From contig OU612074.1 in the NCBI GenBank assembly GCA_914767715.1, positions 16,850,062 to 16,914,061 of the forward strand: DNA of 64,000 bases, in the 5' to 3' direction. Positions 1 through 12,201 of this stretch are shown piece after piece (within the stretch, counting starts at the first letter, position 1; each line of letters begins with the position of its first letter). The stretch comes from Membranipora membranacea. Lineage: Eukaryota > Bryozoa > Gymnolaemata > Cheilostomatida > Membraniporidae. A program made the position numbers and the translations under genes. Below the pieces are notes generated by a model. It was not told where the DNA came from. It did no database searches and saw only the letters and a list, made by a program, of their open reading frames with translations.

Positions 1-34
1 GATATGATTGCGACAGAGAATTAATTTTTTGATG

Positions 35-49
35 CTGCCGTTTGGCATG
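35..49. other. Small dyad whose stem depends on the T/G type
   Basis: TGCC (36-39) and GGCA (44-47) can pair over the loop GTTT. In G-type monomers g48 pairs with c35 to give a five-base stem (CTGCC with GGCAG); in T-type monomers t48 cannot, although ATGC (33-36) and GCAT (45-48) then offer a different four-base stem. The most frequent polymorphism in the array thus sits at the base of a possible hairpin. Whether this matters is unknown. Confidence 0.35.
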
Positions 50-208
50 TTTTTTTTGGAGCAAAAGTGGACCTCGTTAAAGTTGGCGCTGACGGAGGAC
101 GAAGACCCGCAGAGCCAAACGGATTTCAGATTTGAGACGAGCAGGAGTTGCTCCTCCTTTTGAGGTAGGTTAAAAGCAAATCTATTTTTTGACCTGAGCG
201 AAAAAAAA
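50..208. other. T8 and A8 tracts flanking a 143-bp G+C-richer segment
   Basis: A run of eight t (50-57) and a run of eight a (201-208) bound 143 bp (58-200) with 70 G+C (49%) and most of the CpGs. The rest of the monomer outside this segment has 70 G+C in 193 bp (36%). Poly(dA:dT) tracts disfavour nucleosomes and the interval is close to nucleosome-core length, so a phased nucleosome per monomer is plausible. This is inference from composition only. Confidence 0.35.
139..165. other. Overlapping inverted repeats, present in each monomer
   Basis: Three short dyads overlap. GAGCA (139-143) pairs with TGCTC (149-153) over a 5-base loop. AGGAG (143-147) pairs with CTCCT (151-155) over a 3-base loop. 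CCTC (153-156) pairs with GAGG (162-165) over a 5-base loop. They exclude one another in part, so at most one or two could form at a time. Short dyads are reported in many centromeric satellites; any function here is inference. The region is nearly unchanged between copies, with changes such as 18288, 27356, 41459 and 51531 in single monomers. Confidence 0.5.
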
Positions 209-315
209 GCGTGATACCCTCCCTTGGTATATTTTTGCAAATTTCAAGTCAGCTTAATTAGCCACCAGGTTATCCAAGGATCTCCATATTCTGGATTTTG
301 AATTAGGCAAATAAG

Positions 316-324
316 GGCTTGAAC
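316..324 (-). promoter_or_regulatory. Possible RNA polymerase III B-box-like motif
   Basis: The minus strand reads GTTCAAGCC, which fits the B-box consensus GWTCRANNC, and recurs in nearly every monomer (lost in the copy with a at 5019 and the one with a at 63122). I found no good A-box 30-60 bases upstream, and the nearest long T run downstream on that strand is over 100 bases away. A nine-base match at this degeneracy is expected by chance about once in 4 kb, so a chance match or a faint tRNA/SINE ancestry is likelier than a working promoter. Confidence 0.15.
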
Positions 325-672
325 TGGTCAGAGTTTGATATGATTGCGACAGAGAATTAATTTTTTGATGCTGCCGTTTGGCATGTTTTTTTTGGAGCAA
401 AAGTGGACCTCGTTAAAGTTGGCGCTGACGGAGGACGAAGACCCGCAGAGCCAAACGGATTTCAGATTTGAGACGAGCAGGAGTTGCTCCTCCTTTTGAG
501 GTAGGTTAAAAGCAAATCTATTTTTTGACCTGAGCGAAAAAAAAGCGTGATACCCTCCCTTGGTATATTTTTGCAAATTTCAAGTCAGCTTAATTAGCCA
601 CCAGGTTATCCAAAGATCTCCATATTCTGGATTTTGAATTAGGCAAATAAGGGCTTGAACTGGTCAGAGTTT

Positions 673-2016
673 GATATGATTGCGACAGAGAATTAATTTT
701 TTGATGCTGCCGTTTGGCATGTTTTTTTTGGAGCAAAAGTGGACCTCGTTAAAGTTGGCGCTGACGGAGGACGAAGACCCGCAGAGCCAAACGGATTTCA
801 GATTTGAGACGAGCAGGAGTTGCTCCTCCTTTTGAGGTAGGTTAAAAGCAAATCTATTTTTTGACCTGAGCGAAAAAAAAGCGTGATACCCTCCCTTGGT
901 ATATTTTTGCAAATTTCAAGTCAGCTTAATTAGCCACCAGGTTATCCAAAGATCTCCATATTCTGGATTTTGAATTAGGCAAATAAGGGCTTGAACTGGT
1001 CAGAGTTTGATATGATTGCGACAGAGAATTAATTTTTTGATGCTGCCGTTTGGCAGGTTTTTTTTGGAGCAAAAGTGGACCTCGTTAAAGTTGGCGCTGA
1101 CGGAGGACGAAGACCCGCAGAGCCAAACGGATTTCAGATTTGAGACGAGCAGGAGTTGCTCCTCCTTTTGAGGTAGGTTAAAAGCAAATCTATTTTTTGA
1201 CCTGAGCGAAAAAAAAGCGTGATACCCTCCCTTGGTATATTTTTGCAAATTTCAAGTCAGCTTAATTAGCCACCAGGTTATCCAAGGATCTCCATATTCT
1301 GGATTTTGAATTAGGCAAATAAGGGCTTGAACTGGTCAGAGTTTGATATGATTGCGACAGAGAATTAATTTTTTGATGCTGCCGTTTGGCAGGTTTTTTT
1401 TGGAGCAAAAGTGGACCTCGTTAAAGTTGGCGCTGACGGAGGACGAAGACCCGCAGAGCCAAACGGATTTCAGATTTGAGACGAGCAGGAGTTGCTCCTC
1501 CTTTTGAGGTAGGTTAAAAGCAAATCTATTTTTTGACCTGAGCGAAAAAAAAGCGTGATACCCTCCCTTGGTATATTTTTGCAAATTTCAAGTCAGCTTA
1601 ATTAGCCACCAGGTTATCCAAGGATCTCCATATTCTGGATTTTGAATTAGGCAAATAAGGGCTTGAACTGGTCAGAGTTTGATATGATTGCGACAGAGAA
1701 TTAATTTTTTGATGCTGCCGTTTGGCAGGTTTTTTTTGGAGCAAAATTGGACCTCGTTAAAGTTGGCGCTGACGGAGGACGAAGACCCGCAGAGCCAAAC
1801 GGATTTCAGATTTGAGACGAGCAGGAGTTGCTCCTCCTTTTGAGGTAGGTTAAAAGCAAATCTATTTTTTGACCTGAGCGAAAAAAAAGCGTGATACCCT
1901 CCCTTGGTATATTTTTGCAAATTTCAAGTCAGCTTAATTAGCCACCAGGTTATCCAAGGATCTCCATATTCTGGATTTTGAATTAGGCAAATAAGGGCTT
2001 GAACTGGTCAGAGTTT
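673..2016. repeat. Monomers 3-6, possible source relative of monomers 22-25
   Basis: Monomer 3 carries the rare g278a variant (base 950) and is followed by G, G, Q. The same succession occurs at monomers 22-25 (7057-8400), where g278a is at 7334. The offset is 19 monomers (6384 bp), different from the 15-monomer offset of the neighbouring duplication. The match stops inside monomer 25, whose t-to-a at 8361 matches monomer 10 instead. The 22-25 segment therefore looks like a junction between two copying events. Monomer 2 (base 614) also has g278a. Confidence 0.55.
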
Positions 2017-2736
2017 GATATGATTGCGACAGAGAATTAATTTTTTGATGCTGCCGTTTGGCATGTTTTTTTTGGAGCAAAAGTGGACCTCGTTAAAGTT
2101 GGCGCTGACGGAGGACGAAGACCCGCAGAGCCAAACGGATTTCAGATTTGAGACGAGCAGGAGTTGCTCCTCCTTTTGAGGTAGGTTAAAAGCAAATCTA
2201 TTTTTTGACCTGAGCGAAAAAAAAGCGTGATACCCTCCCTTGGTATATTTTTGCAAATTTCAAGTCAGCTTAATTAGCCACCAGGTTATCCAAGGATCTC
2301 CATATTCTGGATTTTGAATTAGGCAAATAAGGGCTTGAACTGGTCAGAGTTTGATATGATTGCGACAGAGAATTAATTTTTTGATGCTGCCGTTTGGCAT
2401 GTTTTTTTTGGAGCAAAAGTGGACCTCGTTAAAGTTGGCGCTGACGGAGGACGAAGACCCGCAGAGCCAAACGGATTTCAGATTTGAGACGAGCAGGAGT
2501 TGCTCCTCCTTTTGAGGTAGGTTAAAAGCAAATCTATTTTTTGACCTGAGCGAAAAAAAAGCGTGATACCCTCCCTTGGTATATTTTTGCAAATTTCAAG
2601 TCAGCTTAATTAGCCACCAGGTTATCCAAGGATCTCCATATTCTGGATTTTGAATTAGGCAAATAAGGGCTTGAACTGGTCAGAGTTTGATATGATTGCG
2701 ACAGAGAATTAATTTTTTGATGCTGCCGTTTGGCAT

Positions 2737-5700
2737 GTTTTTTTTGGAGCAAAAGTGGACCTCGTTAAAGTTGGCGCTGACGGAGGACGAAGACCCGCAG
2801 AGCCAAACGGATTTCAGATTTGAGACGAGCAGGAGTTGCTCCTCCTTTTGAGGTAGGTTAAAAGCAAATCTATTTTTTGACCTGAGCGAAAAAAAAGCGT
2901 GATACCCTCCCTTGGTATATTTTTGCAAATTTCAAGTCAGCTTAATTAGCCACCAGGTTATCCAAGGATCTCCATATTCTGGATTTTGAATTAGGCAAAT
3001 AAGGGCTTGAACTGGTCAGAGTTTGATATGATTGCGACAGAGAATTAATTTTTTGATGCTGCCGTTTGGCAGGTTTTTTTTGGAGCAAAATTGGACCTCG
3101 TTAAAGTTGGCGCTGACGGAGGACGAAGACCCGCAGAGCCAAACGGATTTCAGATTTGAGACGAGCAGGAGTTGCTCCTCCTTTTGAGGTAGGTTAAAAG
3201 CAAATCTATTTTTTGACCTGAGCGAAAAAAAAGCGTGATACCCTCCCTTGGTATATTTTTGCAAATTTCAAGTCAGCTTAATTAGCCACCAGGTTATCCA
3301 AGGATCTCCATATTCTGGATATTGAATTAGGCAAATAAGGGCTTGAACTGGTCAGAGTTTGATATGATTGCGACAGAGAATTAATTTTTTGATGCTGCCG
3401 TTTGGCATGTTTTTTTTGGAGCAAAAGTGGACCTCGTTAAAGTTGGCGCTGACGGAGGACGAAGACCCGCAGAGCCAAACGGATTTCAGATTTGAGACGA
3501 GCAGGAGTTGCTCCTCCTTTTGAGGTAGGTTAAAAGCAAATCTATTTTTTGACCTGAGCGAAAAAAAAGCGTGATACCCTCCCTTGGTATATTTTTGCAA
3601 ATTTCAAGTCAGCTTAATTAGCCACCAGGTTATCCAAGGATCTCCATATTCTGGATTTTGAATTAGGCAAATAAGGGCTTGAACTGGTCAGAGTTTGATA
3701 TGATTGCGACAGAGAATTAATTTTTTGATGCTGCCGTTTGGCATGTTTTTTTTGGAGCAAAAGTGGACCTCGTTAAAGTTGGCGCTGACGGAGGACGAAG
3801 ACCCGCAGAGCCAAACGGATTTCAGATTTGAGACGAGCAGGAGTTGCTCCTCCTTTTGAGGTAGGTTAAAAGCAAATCTATTTTTTGACCTGAGCGAAAA
3901 AAAAGCGTGATACCCTCCCTTGGTATATTTTTGCAAATTTCAAGTCAGCTTAATTAGCCACCAGGTTATCCAAGGATCTCCATATTCTTGATTTTGAATT
4001 AGGCAAATAAGGGCTTGAACTGGTCAGAGTTTGATATGATTGCGACAGATAATTAATTTTTTGATGCTGCCGTTTGGCATGTTTTTTTTGGAGCAAAAGT
4101 GGACCTCGTTAAAGTTGGCGCTGACGGAGGACGAAGACCCGCAGAGCCAAACGGATTTCAGATTTGAGACGAGCAGGAGTTGCTCCTCCTTTTGAGGTAG
4201 GTTAAAAGCAAATCTATTTTTTGACCTGAGCGAAAAAAAAGCGTGATACCCTCCCTTGGTATATTTTTGCAAATTTCAAGTCAGCTTAATTAGCCACCAG
4301 GTTATCCAAGGATCTCCATATTCTGGATTTTGAATTAGGCAAATAAGGGCTTGAACTGGTCAGAGTTTGATATGATTGCGACAGAGAATTAATTTTTTGA
4401 TGCTGCCGTTTGGCATGTTTTTTTTGGAGCAAAAGTGGACCTCGTTAAAGTTGGCGCTGACGGAGGACGAAGACCCGCAGAGCCAAACGGATTTCAGATT
4501 TGAGACGAGCAGGAGTTGCTCCTCCTTTTGAGGTAGGTTAAAAGCAAATCTATTTTTTGACCTGAGCGAAAAAAAAGCGTGATACCCTCCCTTGGTATAT
4601 TTTTGCAAATTTCAAGTCAGCTTAATTAGCCACCAGGTTATCCAAGGATCTCAATATTCTGGATTTTGAATTAGGCAAATAAGGGCTTGAACTGGTCAGA
4701 GTTTGATATGATTGCGACAGAGAATTAATTTTTTGATGCTGCCGTTTGGCAGGTTTTTTTTGGAGCAAAAGTGGACCTCGTTAAAGTTGGCGCTGACGGA
4801 GGACGAAGACCCGCAGAGCCAAACGGATTTCAGATTTGAGACGAGCAGGAGTTGCTCCTCCTTTTGAGGTAGGTTAAAAGCAAATCTATTTTTTGACCTG
4901 AGCGAAAAAAAAGCGTGATACCCTCCCTTGGTATATTTTTGCAAATTTCAAGTCAGCTTAATTAGCCACCAGGTTATCCAAGGATCTCCATATTCTGGAT
5001 TTTGAATTAGGCAAATAAAGGCTTGAACTGGTCAGAGTTTGATATGATTGCGACAGAGAATTAATTTTTTGATGCTGCCGTTTGGCAGGTTTTTTTTGGA
5101 GCAAAAGTGGACCTCGTTAAAGTTGGCGCTGACGGAGGACGAAGACCCGCAGAGCCAAACGGATTTCAGATTTGAGACGAGCAGGAGTTGCTCCTCCTTT
5201 TGAGGTAGGTTAAAAGCAAATCTATTTTTTGACCTGAGCGAAAAAAAAGCGTGATACCCTCCCTTGGTATATTTTTGCAAATTTCAAGTCAGCTTAATTA
5301 GCCACCAGGTTATCCAAGGATCTCCATATTCTGGATTTTGAATTAGGCAAATAAGGGCTTGAACTGGTCAGAGTTTGATATGATTGCGACAGAGAATTAA
5401 TTTTTTGATGCTGCCGTTTGGCAGGTTTTTTTTGGAGCAAAAGTGGACCTCGTTAAAGTTGGCGCTGACGGAGGACGAAGACCCGCAGAGCCAAACGGAT
5501 TTCAGATTTGAGACGAGCAGGAGTTGCTCCTCCTTTTGAGGTAGGTTAAAAGCAAATCTATTTTTTGACCTGAGCGAAAAAAAAGCGTGATACCCTCCCT
5601 TGGTATATTTTTGCAAATTTCAAGTCAGCTTAATTAGCCACCAGGTTATCCAAGGATCTCCATATTCTGGATTTTGAATTAGGCAAATAAGGGCTTGAAC

Positions 5701-7161
5701 TGGTCAGAGTTTGATATGATTGCGACAGAGAATTAATTTTTTGATGCTGCCGTTTGGCAGGTTTTTTTTGGAGCAAAAGTGGACCTCGTTAAAGTTGGCG
5801 CTGACGGAGGACGAAGACCCGCAGAGCCAAACGGATTTCAGATTTGAGACGAGCAGGAGTTGCTCCTCCTTTTGAGGTAGGTTAAAAGCAAATCTATTTT
5901 TTGACCTGAGCGAAAAAAAAGCGTGATACCCTCCCTTGGTATATTTTTGCAAATTTCAAGTCAGCTTAATTAGCCACCAGGTTATCCAAGGATCTCCATA
6001 TTCTGGATTTTGAATTAGGCAAATAAGGGCTTGAACTGGTCAGAGTTTGATATGATTGCGACAGAGAATTAATTTTTTGATGCTGCCGTTTGGCAGGTTT
6101 TTTTTGGAGCAAAATTGGACCTCGTTAAAGTTGGCGCTGACGGAGGACGAAGACCCGCAGAGCCAAACGGATTTCAGATTTGAGACGAGCAGGAGTTGCT
6201 CCTCCTTTTGAGGTAGGTTAAAAGCAAATCTATTTTTTGACCTGAGCGAAAAAAAAGCGTGATACCCTCCCTTGGTATATTTTTGCAAATTTCAAGTCAG
6301 CTTAATTAGCCACCAGGTTATCCAAGGATCTCCATATTCTGGATTTTGAATTAGGCAAATAAGGGCTTGAACTGGTCAGAGTTTGATATGATTGCGACAG
6401 AGAATTAATTTTTTGATGCTGCCGTTTGGCATGTTTTTTTTGGAGCAAAAGTGGACCTCGTTAAAGTTGGCGCTGACGGAGGACGAAGACCCGCAGAGCC
6501 AAACGGATTTCAGATTTGAGACGAGCAGGAGTTGCTCCTCCTTTTGAGGTAGGTTAAAAGCAAATCTATTTTTTGACCTGAGCGAAAAAAAAGCGTGATA
6601 CCCTCCCTTGGTATATTTTTGCAAATTTCAAGTCAGCTTAATTAGCCACCAGGTTATCCAAGGATCTCCATATTCTGGATTTTGAATTAGGCAAATAAGG
6701 GCTTGAACTGGTCAGAGTTTGATATGATTGCGACAGAGAATTAATTTTTTGATGCTGCCGTTTGGCATGTTTTTTTTGGAGCAAAAGTGGACCTCGTTAA
6801 AGTTGGCGCTGACGGAGGACGAAGACCCGCAGAGCCAAACGGATTTCAGATTTGAGACGAGCAGGAGTTGCTCCTCCTTTTGAGGTAGGTTAAAAGCAAA
6901 TCTATTTTTTGACCTGAGCGAAAAAAAAGCGTGATACCCTCCCTTGGTATATTTTTGCAAATTTCAAGTCAGCTTAATTAGCCACCAGGTTATCCAAGGA
7001 TCTCCATATTCTGGATTTTGAATTAGGCAAATAAGGGCTTGAACTGGTCAGAGTTTGATATGATTGCGACAGAGAATTAATTTTTTGATGCTGCCGTTTG
7101 GCATGTTTTTTTTGGAGCAAAAGTGGACCTCGTTAAAGTTGGCGCTGACGGAGGACGAAGA
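2737..7161. repeat. Duplicated tract, left copy (5040-bp offset)
   Basis: This stretch recurs at 7777-12201, exactly 15 monomers downstream. The two copies share five otherwise rare substitutions at 3321 (t to a), 3989 (g to t), 4050 (g to t), 4653 (c to a) and 5019 (g to a), and share the order of T, G and Q monomers. The left limit is set by base 2736 (t) against 7776 (g). The right limit is set by 7162 (c) against 12202 (a), although that mismatch may post-date the copying; the next mismatch is 7334 (a) against 12374 (g). I saw no other differences, but only by eye. Confidence 0.88.
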
Positions 7162-7776
7162 CCCGCAGAGCCAAACGGATTTCAGATTTGAGACGAGCAG
7201 GAGTTGCTCCTCCTTTTGAGGTAGGTTAAAAGCAAATCTATTTTTTGACCTGAGCGAAAAAAAAGCGTGATACCCTCCCTTGGTATATTTTTGCAAATTT
7301 CAAGTCAGCTTAATTAGCCACCAGGTTATCCAAAGATCTCCATATTCTGGATTTTGAATTAGGCAAATAAGGGCTTGAACTGGTCAGAGTTTGATATGAT
7401 TGCGACAGAGAATTAATTTTTTGATGCTGCCGTTTGGCAGGTTTTTTTTGGAGCAAAAGTGGACCTCGTTAAAGTTGGCGCTGACGGAGGACGAAGACCC
7501 GCAGAGCCAAACGGATTTCAGATTTGAGACGAGCAGGAGTTGCTCCTCCTTTTGAGGTAGGTTAAAAGCAAATCTATTTTTTGACCTGAGCGAAAAAAAA
7601 GCGTGATACCCTCCCTTGGTATATTTTTGCAAATTTCAAGTCAGCTTAATTAGCCACCAGGTTATCCAAGGATCTCCATATTCTGGATTTTGAATTAGGC
7701 AAATAAGGGCTTGAACTGGTCAGAGTTTGATATGATTGCGACAGAGAATTAATTTTTTGATGCTGCCGTTTGGCAG

Positions 7777-10700
7777 GTTTTTTTTGGAGCAAAAGTGGAC
7801 CTCGTTAAAGTTGGCGCTGACGGAGGACGAAGACCCGCAGAGCCAAACGGATTTCAGATTTGAGACGAGCAGGAGTTGCTCCTCCTTTTGAGGTAGGTTA
7901 AAAGCAAATCTATTTTTTGACCTGAGCGAAAAAAAAGCGTGATACCCTCCCTTGGTATATTTTTGCAAATTTCAAGTCAGCTTAATTAGCCACCAGGTTA
8001 TCCAAGGATCTCCATATTCTGGATTTTGAATTAGGCAAATAAGGGCTTGAACTGGTCAGAGTTTGATATGATTGCGACAGAGAATTAATTTTTTGATGCT
8101 GCCGTTTGGCAGGTTTTTTTTGGAGCAAAATTGGACCTCGTTAAAGTTGGCGCTGACGGAGGACGAAGACCCGCAGAGCCAAACGGATTTCAGATTTGAG
8201 ACGAGCAGGAGTTGCTCCTCCTTTTGAGGTAGGTTAAAAGCAAATCTATTTTTTGACCTGAGCGAAAAAAAAGCGTGATACCCTCCCTTGGTATATTTTT
8301 GCAAATTTCAAGTCAGCTTAATTAGCCACCAGGTTATCCAAGGATCTCCATATTCTGGATATTGAATTAGGCAAATAAGGGCTTGAACTGGTCAGAGTTT
8401 GATATGATTGCGACAGAGAATTAATTTTTTGATGCTGCCGTTTGGCATGTTTTTTTTGGAGCAAAAGTGGACCTCGTTAAAGTTGGCGCTGACGGAGGAC
8501 GAAGACCCGCAGAGCCAAACGGATTTCAGATTTGAGACGAGCAGGAGTTGCTCCTCCTTTTGAGGTAGGTTAAAAGCAAATCTATTTTTTGACCTGAGCG
8601 AAAAAAAAGCGTGATACCCTCCCTTGGTATATTTTTGCAAATTTCAAGTCAGCTTAATTAGCCACCAGGTTATCCAAGGATCTCCATATTCTGGATTTTG
8701 AATTAGGCAAATAAGGGCTTGAACTGGTCAGAGTTTGATATGATTGCGACAGAGAATTAATTTTTTGATGCTGCCGTTTGGCATGTTTTTTTTGGAGCAA
8801 AAGTGGACCTCGTTAAAGTTGGCGCTGACGGAGGACGAAGACCCGCAGAGCCAAACGGATTTCAGATTTGAGACGAGCAGGAGTTGCTCCTCCTTTTGAG
8901 GTAGGTTAAAAGCAAATCTATTTTTTGACCTGAGCGAAAAAAAAGCGTGATACCCTCCCTTGGTATATTTTTGCAAATTTCAAGTCAGCTTAATTAGCCA
9001 CCAGGTTATCCAAGGATCTCCATATTCTTGATTTTGAATTAGGCAAATAAGGGCTTGAACTGGTCAGAGTTTGATATGATTGCGACAGATAATTAATTTT
9101 TTGATGCTGCCGTTTGGCATGTTTTTTTTGGAGCAAAAGTGGACCTCGTTAAAGTTGGCGCTGACGGAGGACGAAGACCCGCAGAGCCAAACGGATTTCA
9201 GATTTGAGACGAGCAGGAGTTGCTCCTCCTTTTGAGGTAGGTTAAAAGCAAATCTATTTTTTGACCTGAGCGAAAAAAAAGCGTGATACCCTCCCTTGGT
9301 ATATTTTTGCAAATTTCAAGTCAGCTTAATTAGCCACCAGGTTATCCAAGGATCTCCATATTCTGGATTTTGAATTAGGCAAATAAGGGCTTGAACTGGT
9401 CAGAGTTTGATATGATTGCGACAGAGAATTAATTTTTTGATGCTGCCGTTTGGCATGTTTTTTTTGGAGCAAAAGTGGACCTCGTTAAAGTTGGCGCTGA
9501 CGGAGGACGAAGACCCGCAGAGCCAAACGGATTTCAGATTTGAGACGAGCAGGAGTTGCTCCTCCTTTTGAGGTAGGTTAAAAGCAAATCTATTTTTTGA
9601 CCTGAGCGAAAAAAAAGCGTGATACCCTCCCTTGGTATATTTTTGCAAATTTCAAGTCAGCTTAATTAGCCACCAGGTTATCCAAGGATCTCAATATTCT
9701 GGATTTTGAATTAGGCAAATAAGGGCTTGAACTGGTCAGAGTTTGATATGATTGCGACAGAGAATTAATTTTTTGATGCTGCCGTTTGGCAGGTTTTTTT
9801 TGGAGCAAAAGTGGACCTCGTTAAAGTTGGCGCTGACGGAGGACGAAGACCCGCAGAGCCAAACGGATTTCAGATTTGAGACGAGCAGGAGTTGCTCCTC
9901 CTTTTGAGGTAGGTTAAAAGCAAATCTATTTTTTGACCTGAGCGAAAAAAAAGCGTGATACCCTCCCTTGGTATATTTTTGCAAATTTCAAGTCAGCTTA
10001 ATTAGCCACCAGGTTATCCAAGGATCTCCATATTCTGGATTTTGAATTAGGCAAATAAAGGCTTGAACTGGTCAGAGTTTGATATGATTGCGACAGAGAA
10101 TTAATTTTTTGATGCTGCCGTTTGGCAGGTTTTTTTTGGAGCAAAAGTGGACCTCGTTAAAGTTGGCGCTGACGGAGGACGAAGACCCGCAGAGCCAAAC
10201 GGATTTCAGATTTGAGACGAGCAGGAGTTGCTCCTCCTTTTGAGGTAGGTTAAAAGCAAATCTATTTTTTGACCTGAGCGAAAAAAAAGCGTGATACCCT
10301 CCCTTGGTATATTTTTGCAAATTTCAAGTCAGCTTAATTAGCCACCAGGTTATCCAAGGATCTCCATATTCTGGATTTTGAATTAGGCAAATAAGGGCTT
10401 GAACTGGTCAGAGTTTGATATGATTGCGACAGAGAATTAATTTTTTGATGCTGCCGTTTGGCAGGTTTTTTTTGGAGCAAAAGTGGACCTCGTTAAAGTT
10501 GGCGCTGACGGAGGACGAAGACCCGCAGAGCCAAACGGATTTCAGATTTGAGACGAGCAGGAGTTGCTCCTCCTTTTGAGGTAGGTTAAAAGCAAATCTA
10601 TTTTTTGACCTGAGCGAAAAAAAAGCGTGATACCCTCCCTTGGTATATTTTTGCAAATTTCAAGTCAGCTTAATTAGCCACCAGGTTATCCAAGGATCTC

Positions 10701-12201
10701 CATATTCTGGATTTTGAATTAGGCAAATAAGGGCTTGAACTGGTCAGAGTTTGATATGATTGCGACAGAGAATTAATTTTTTGATGCTGCCGTTTGGCAG
10801 GTTTTTTTTGGAGCAAAAGTGGACCTCGTTAAAGTTGGCGCTGACGGAGGACGAAGACCCGCAGAGCCAAACGGATTTCAGATTTGAGACGAGCAGGAGT
10901 TGCTCCTCCTTTTGAGGTAGGTTAAAAGCAAATCTATTTTTTGACCTGAGCGAAAAAAAAGCGTGATACCCTCCCTTGGTATATTTTTGCAAATTTCAAG
11001 TCAGCTTAATTAGCCACCAGGTTATCCAAGGATCTCCATATTCTGGATTTTGAATTAGGCAAATAAGGGCTTGAACTGGTCAGAGTTTGATATGATTGCG
11101 ACAGAGAATTAATTTTTTGATGCTGCCGTTTGGCAGGTTTTTTTTGGAGCAAAATTGGACCTCGTTAAAGTTGGCGCTGACGGAGGACGAAGACCCGCAG
11201 AGCCAAACGGATTTCAGATTTGAGACGAGCAGGAGTTGCTCCTCCTTTTGAGGTAGGTTAAAAGCAAATCTATTTTTTGACCTGAGCGAAAAAAAAGCGT
11301 GATACCCTCCCTTGGTATATTTTTGCAAATTTCAAGTCAGCTTAATTAGCCACCAGGTTATCCAAGGATCTCCATATTCTGGATTTTGAATTAGGCAAAT
11401 AAGGGCTTGAACTGGTCAGAGTTTGATATGATTGCGACAGAGAATTAATTTTTTGATGCTGCCGTTTGGCATGTTTTTTTTGGAGCAAAAGTGGACCTCG
11501 TTAAAGTTGGCGCTGACGGAGGACGAAGACCCGCAGAGCCAAACGGATTTCAGATTTGAGACGAGCAGGAGTTGCTCCTCCTTTTGAGGTAGGTTAAAAG
11601 CAAATCTATTTTTTGACCTGAGCGAAAAAAAAGCGTGATACCCTCCCTTGGTATATTTTTGCAAATTTCAAGTCAGCTTAATTAGCCACCAGGTTATCCA
11701 AGGATCTCCATATTCTGGATTTTGAATTAGGCAAATAAGGGCTTGAACTGGTCAGAGTTTGATATGATTGCGACAGAGAATTAATTTTTTGATGCTGCCG
11801 TTTGGCATGTTTTTTTTGGAGCAAAAGTGGACCTCGTTAAAGTTGGCGCTGACGGAGGACGAAGACCCGCAGAGCCAAACGGATTTCAGATTTGAGACGA
11901 GCAGGAGTTGCTCCTCCTTTTGAGGTAGGTTAAAAGCAAATCTATTTTTTGACCTGAGCGAAAAAAAAGCGTGATACCCTCCCTTGGTATATTTTTGCAA
12001 ATTTCAAGTCAGCTTAATTAGCCACCAGGTTATCCAAGGATCTCCATATTCTGGATTTTGAATTAGGCAAATAAGGGCTTGAACTGGTCAGAGTTTGATA
12101 TGATTGCGACAGAGAATTAATTTTTTGATGCTGCCGTTTGGCATGTTTTTTTTGGAGCAAAAGTGGACCTCGTTAAAGTTGGCGCTGACGGAGGACGAAG
12201 A
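7777..12201. repeat. Duplicated tract, right copy (5040-bp offset)
   Basis: Partner of 2737-7161. The shared rare variants here are at 8361, 9029, 9090, 9693 and 10059. The monomer order Q, T4, G4, Q, T2 is the same in both copies. The pairing ends a little after 12201, where monomer 37 has its own c-to-a change at 12202 and the T/G pattern then diverges (monomer 23 is G-type, monomer 38 is T-type). Near identity suggests a recent unequal crossover or a copy-and-paste event; an assembly duplication is an alternative. Confidence 0.88.

Larger units (their letters stand above)
1..336. repeat. Reference monomer (T-type, 336 bp)
   Basis: This copy serves as the coordinate frame for the variants in other entries. 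It begins gatatgattg and ends gtcagagttt. Landmarks by monomer position: T6 at 25-30; variable base t/g at 48; T8 at 50-57; variable g/t at 67; overlapping inverted repeats at 139-165; T6 at 185-190; A8 at 201-208 between two agcg tetramers; a tatattttt stretch near 229-236; taatta palindrome at 255-260. All 11 CpG dinucleotides lie between positions 11 and 211, and the remaining 125 bases have none. I found no convincing half-monomer (168-bp) subrepeat by eye; the best internal resemblance is a T-rich phrase near 20-38 and 178-195, too short to prove ancient doubling. Confidence 0.95.

Noticed and set aside
75-95. Possible CENP-B box around ctcgttaaagttggcg
   Set aside because: Of the essential bases of the box consensus, several are wrong (the TTCG and CGGG cores are both broken), and the complementary strand does no better.
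1-336. Tandem 5S rRNA, U-snRNA or spliced-leader gene unit
   Set aside because: I looked for 5S internal control sequences and snRNA/SL hallmarks on both strands and saw none. The lone B-box-like motif is not accompanied by an A-box or a nearby terminator.
1-336. Dimeric origin of the monomer from two 168-bp halves
   Set aside because: Comparing the halves by eye gives only short T-rich matches, which low-complexity runs explain. A proper self-alignment could still reveal an ancient doubling.
330-350. The phrase agagtttgat at monomer junctions resembles the conserved 5' end of bacterial 16S rRNA
   Set aside because: Only about ten bases match and the following bases differ. The rest of the monomer has no rRNA features, and the unit is far too short.
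328-576. An 82-codon minus-strand open frame that recurs in almost every monomer (first complete one here)
   Set aside because: It opens with TTG two codons after a stop, with no ATG near the start. Most monomer variants that fall within it change the residue (for example at codon 65 and codon 58), so no purifying selection is evident. A-type monomers frameshift it after about 63 codons, and in at least two monomers (bases 13541 and 22923) a substitution makes a stop. I recognise no domain or motif. A repeated chance frame in a homogenised satellite is the simplest reading.
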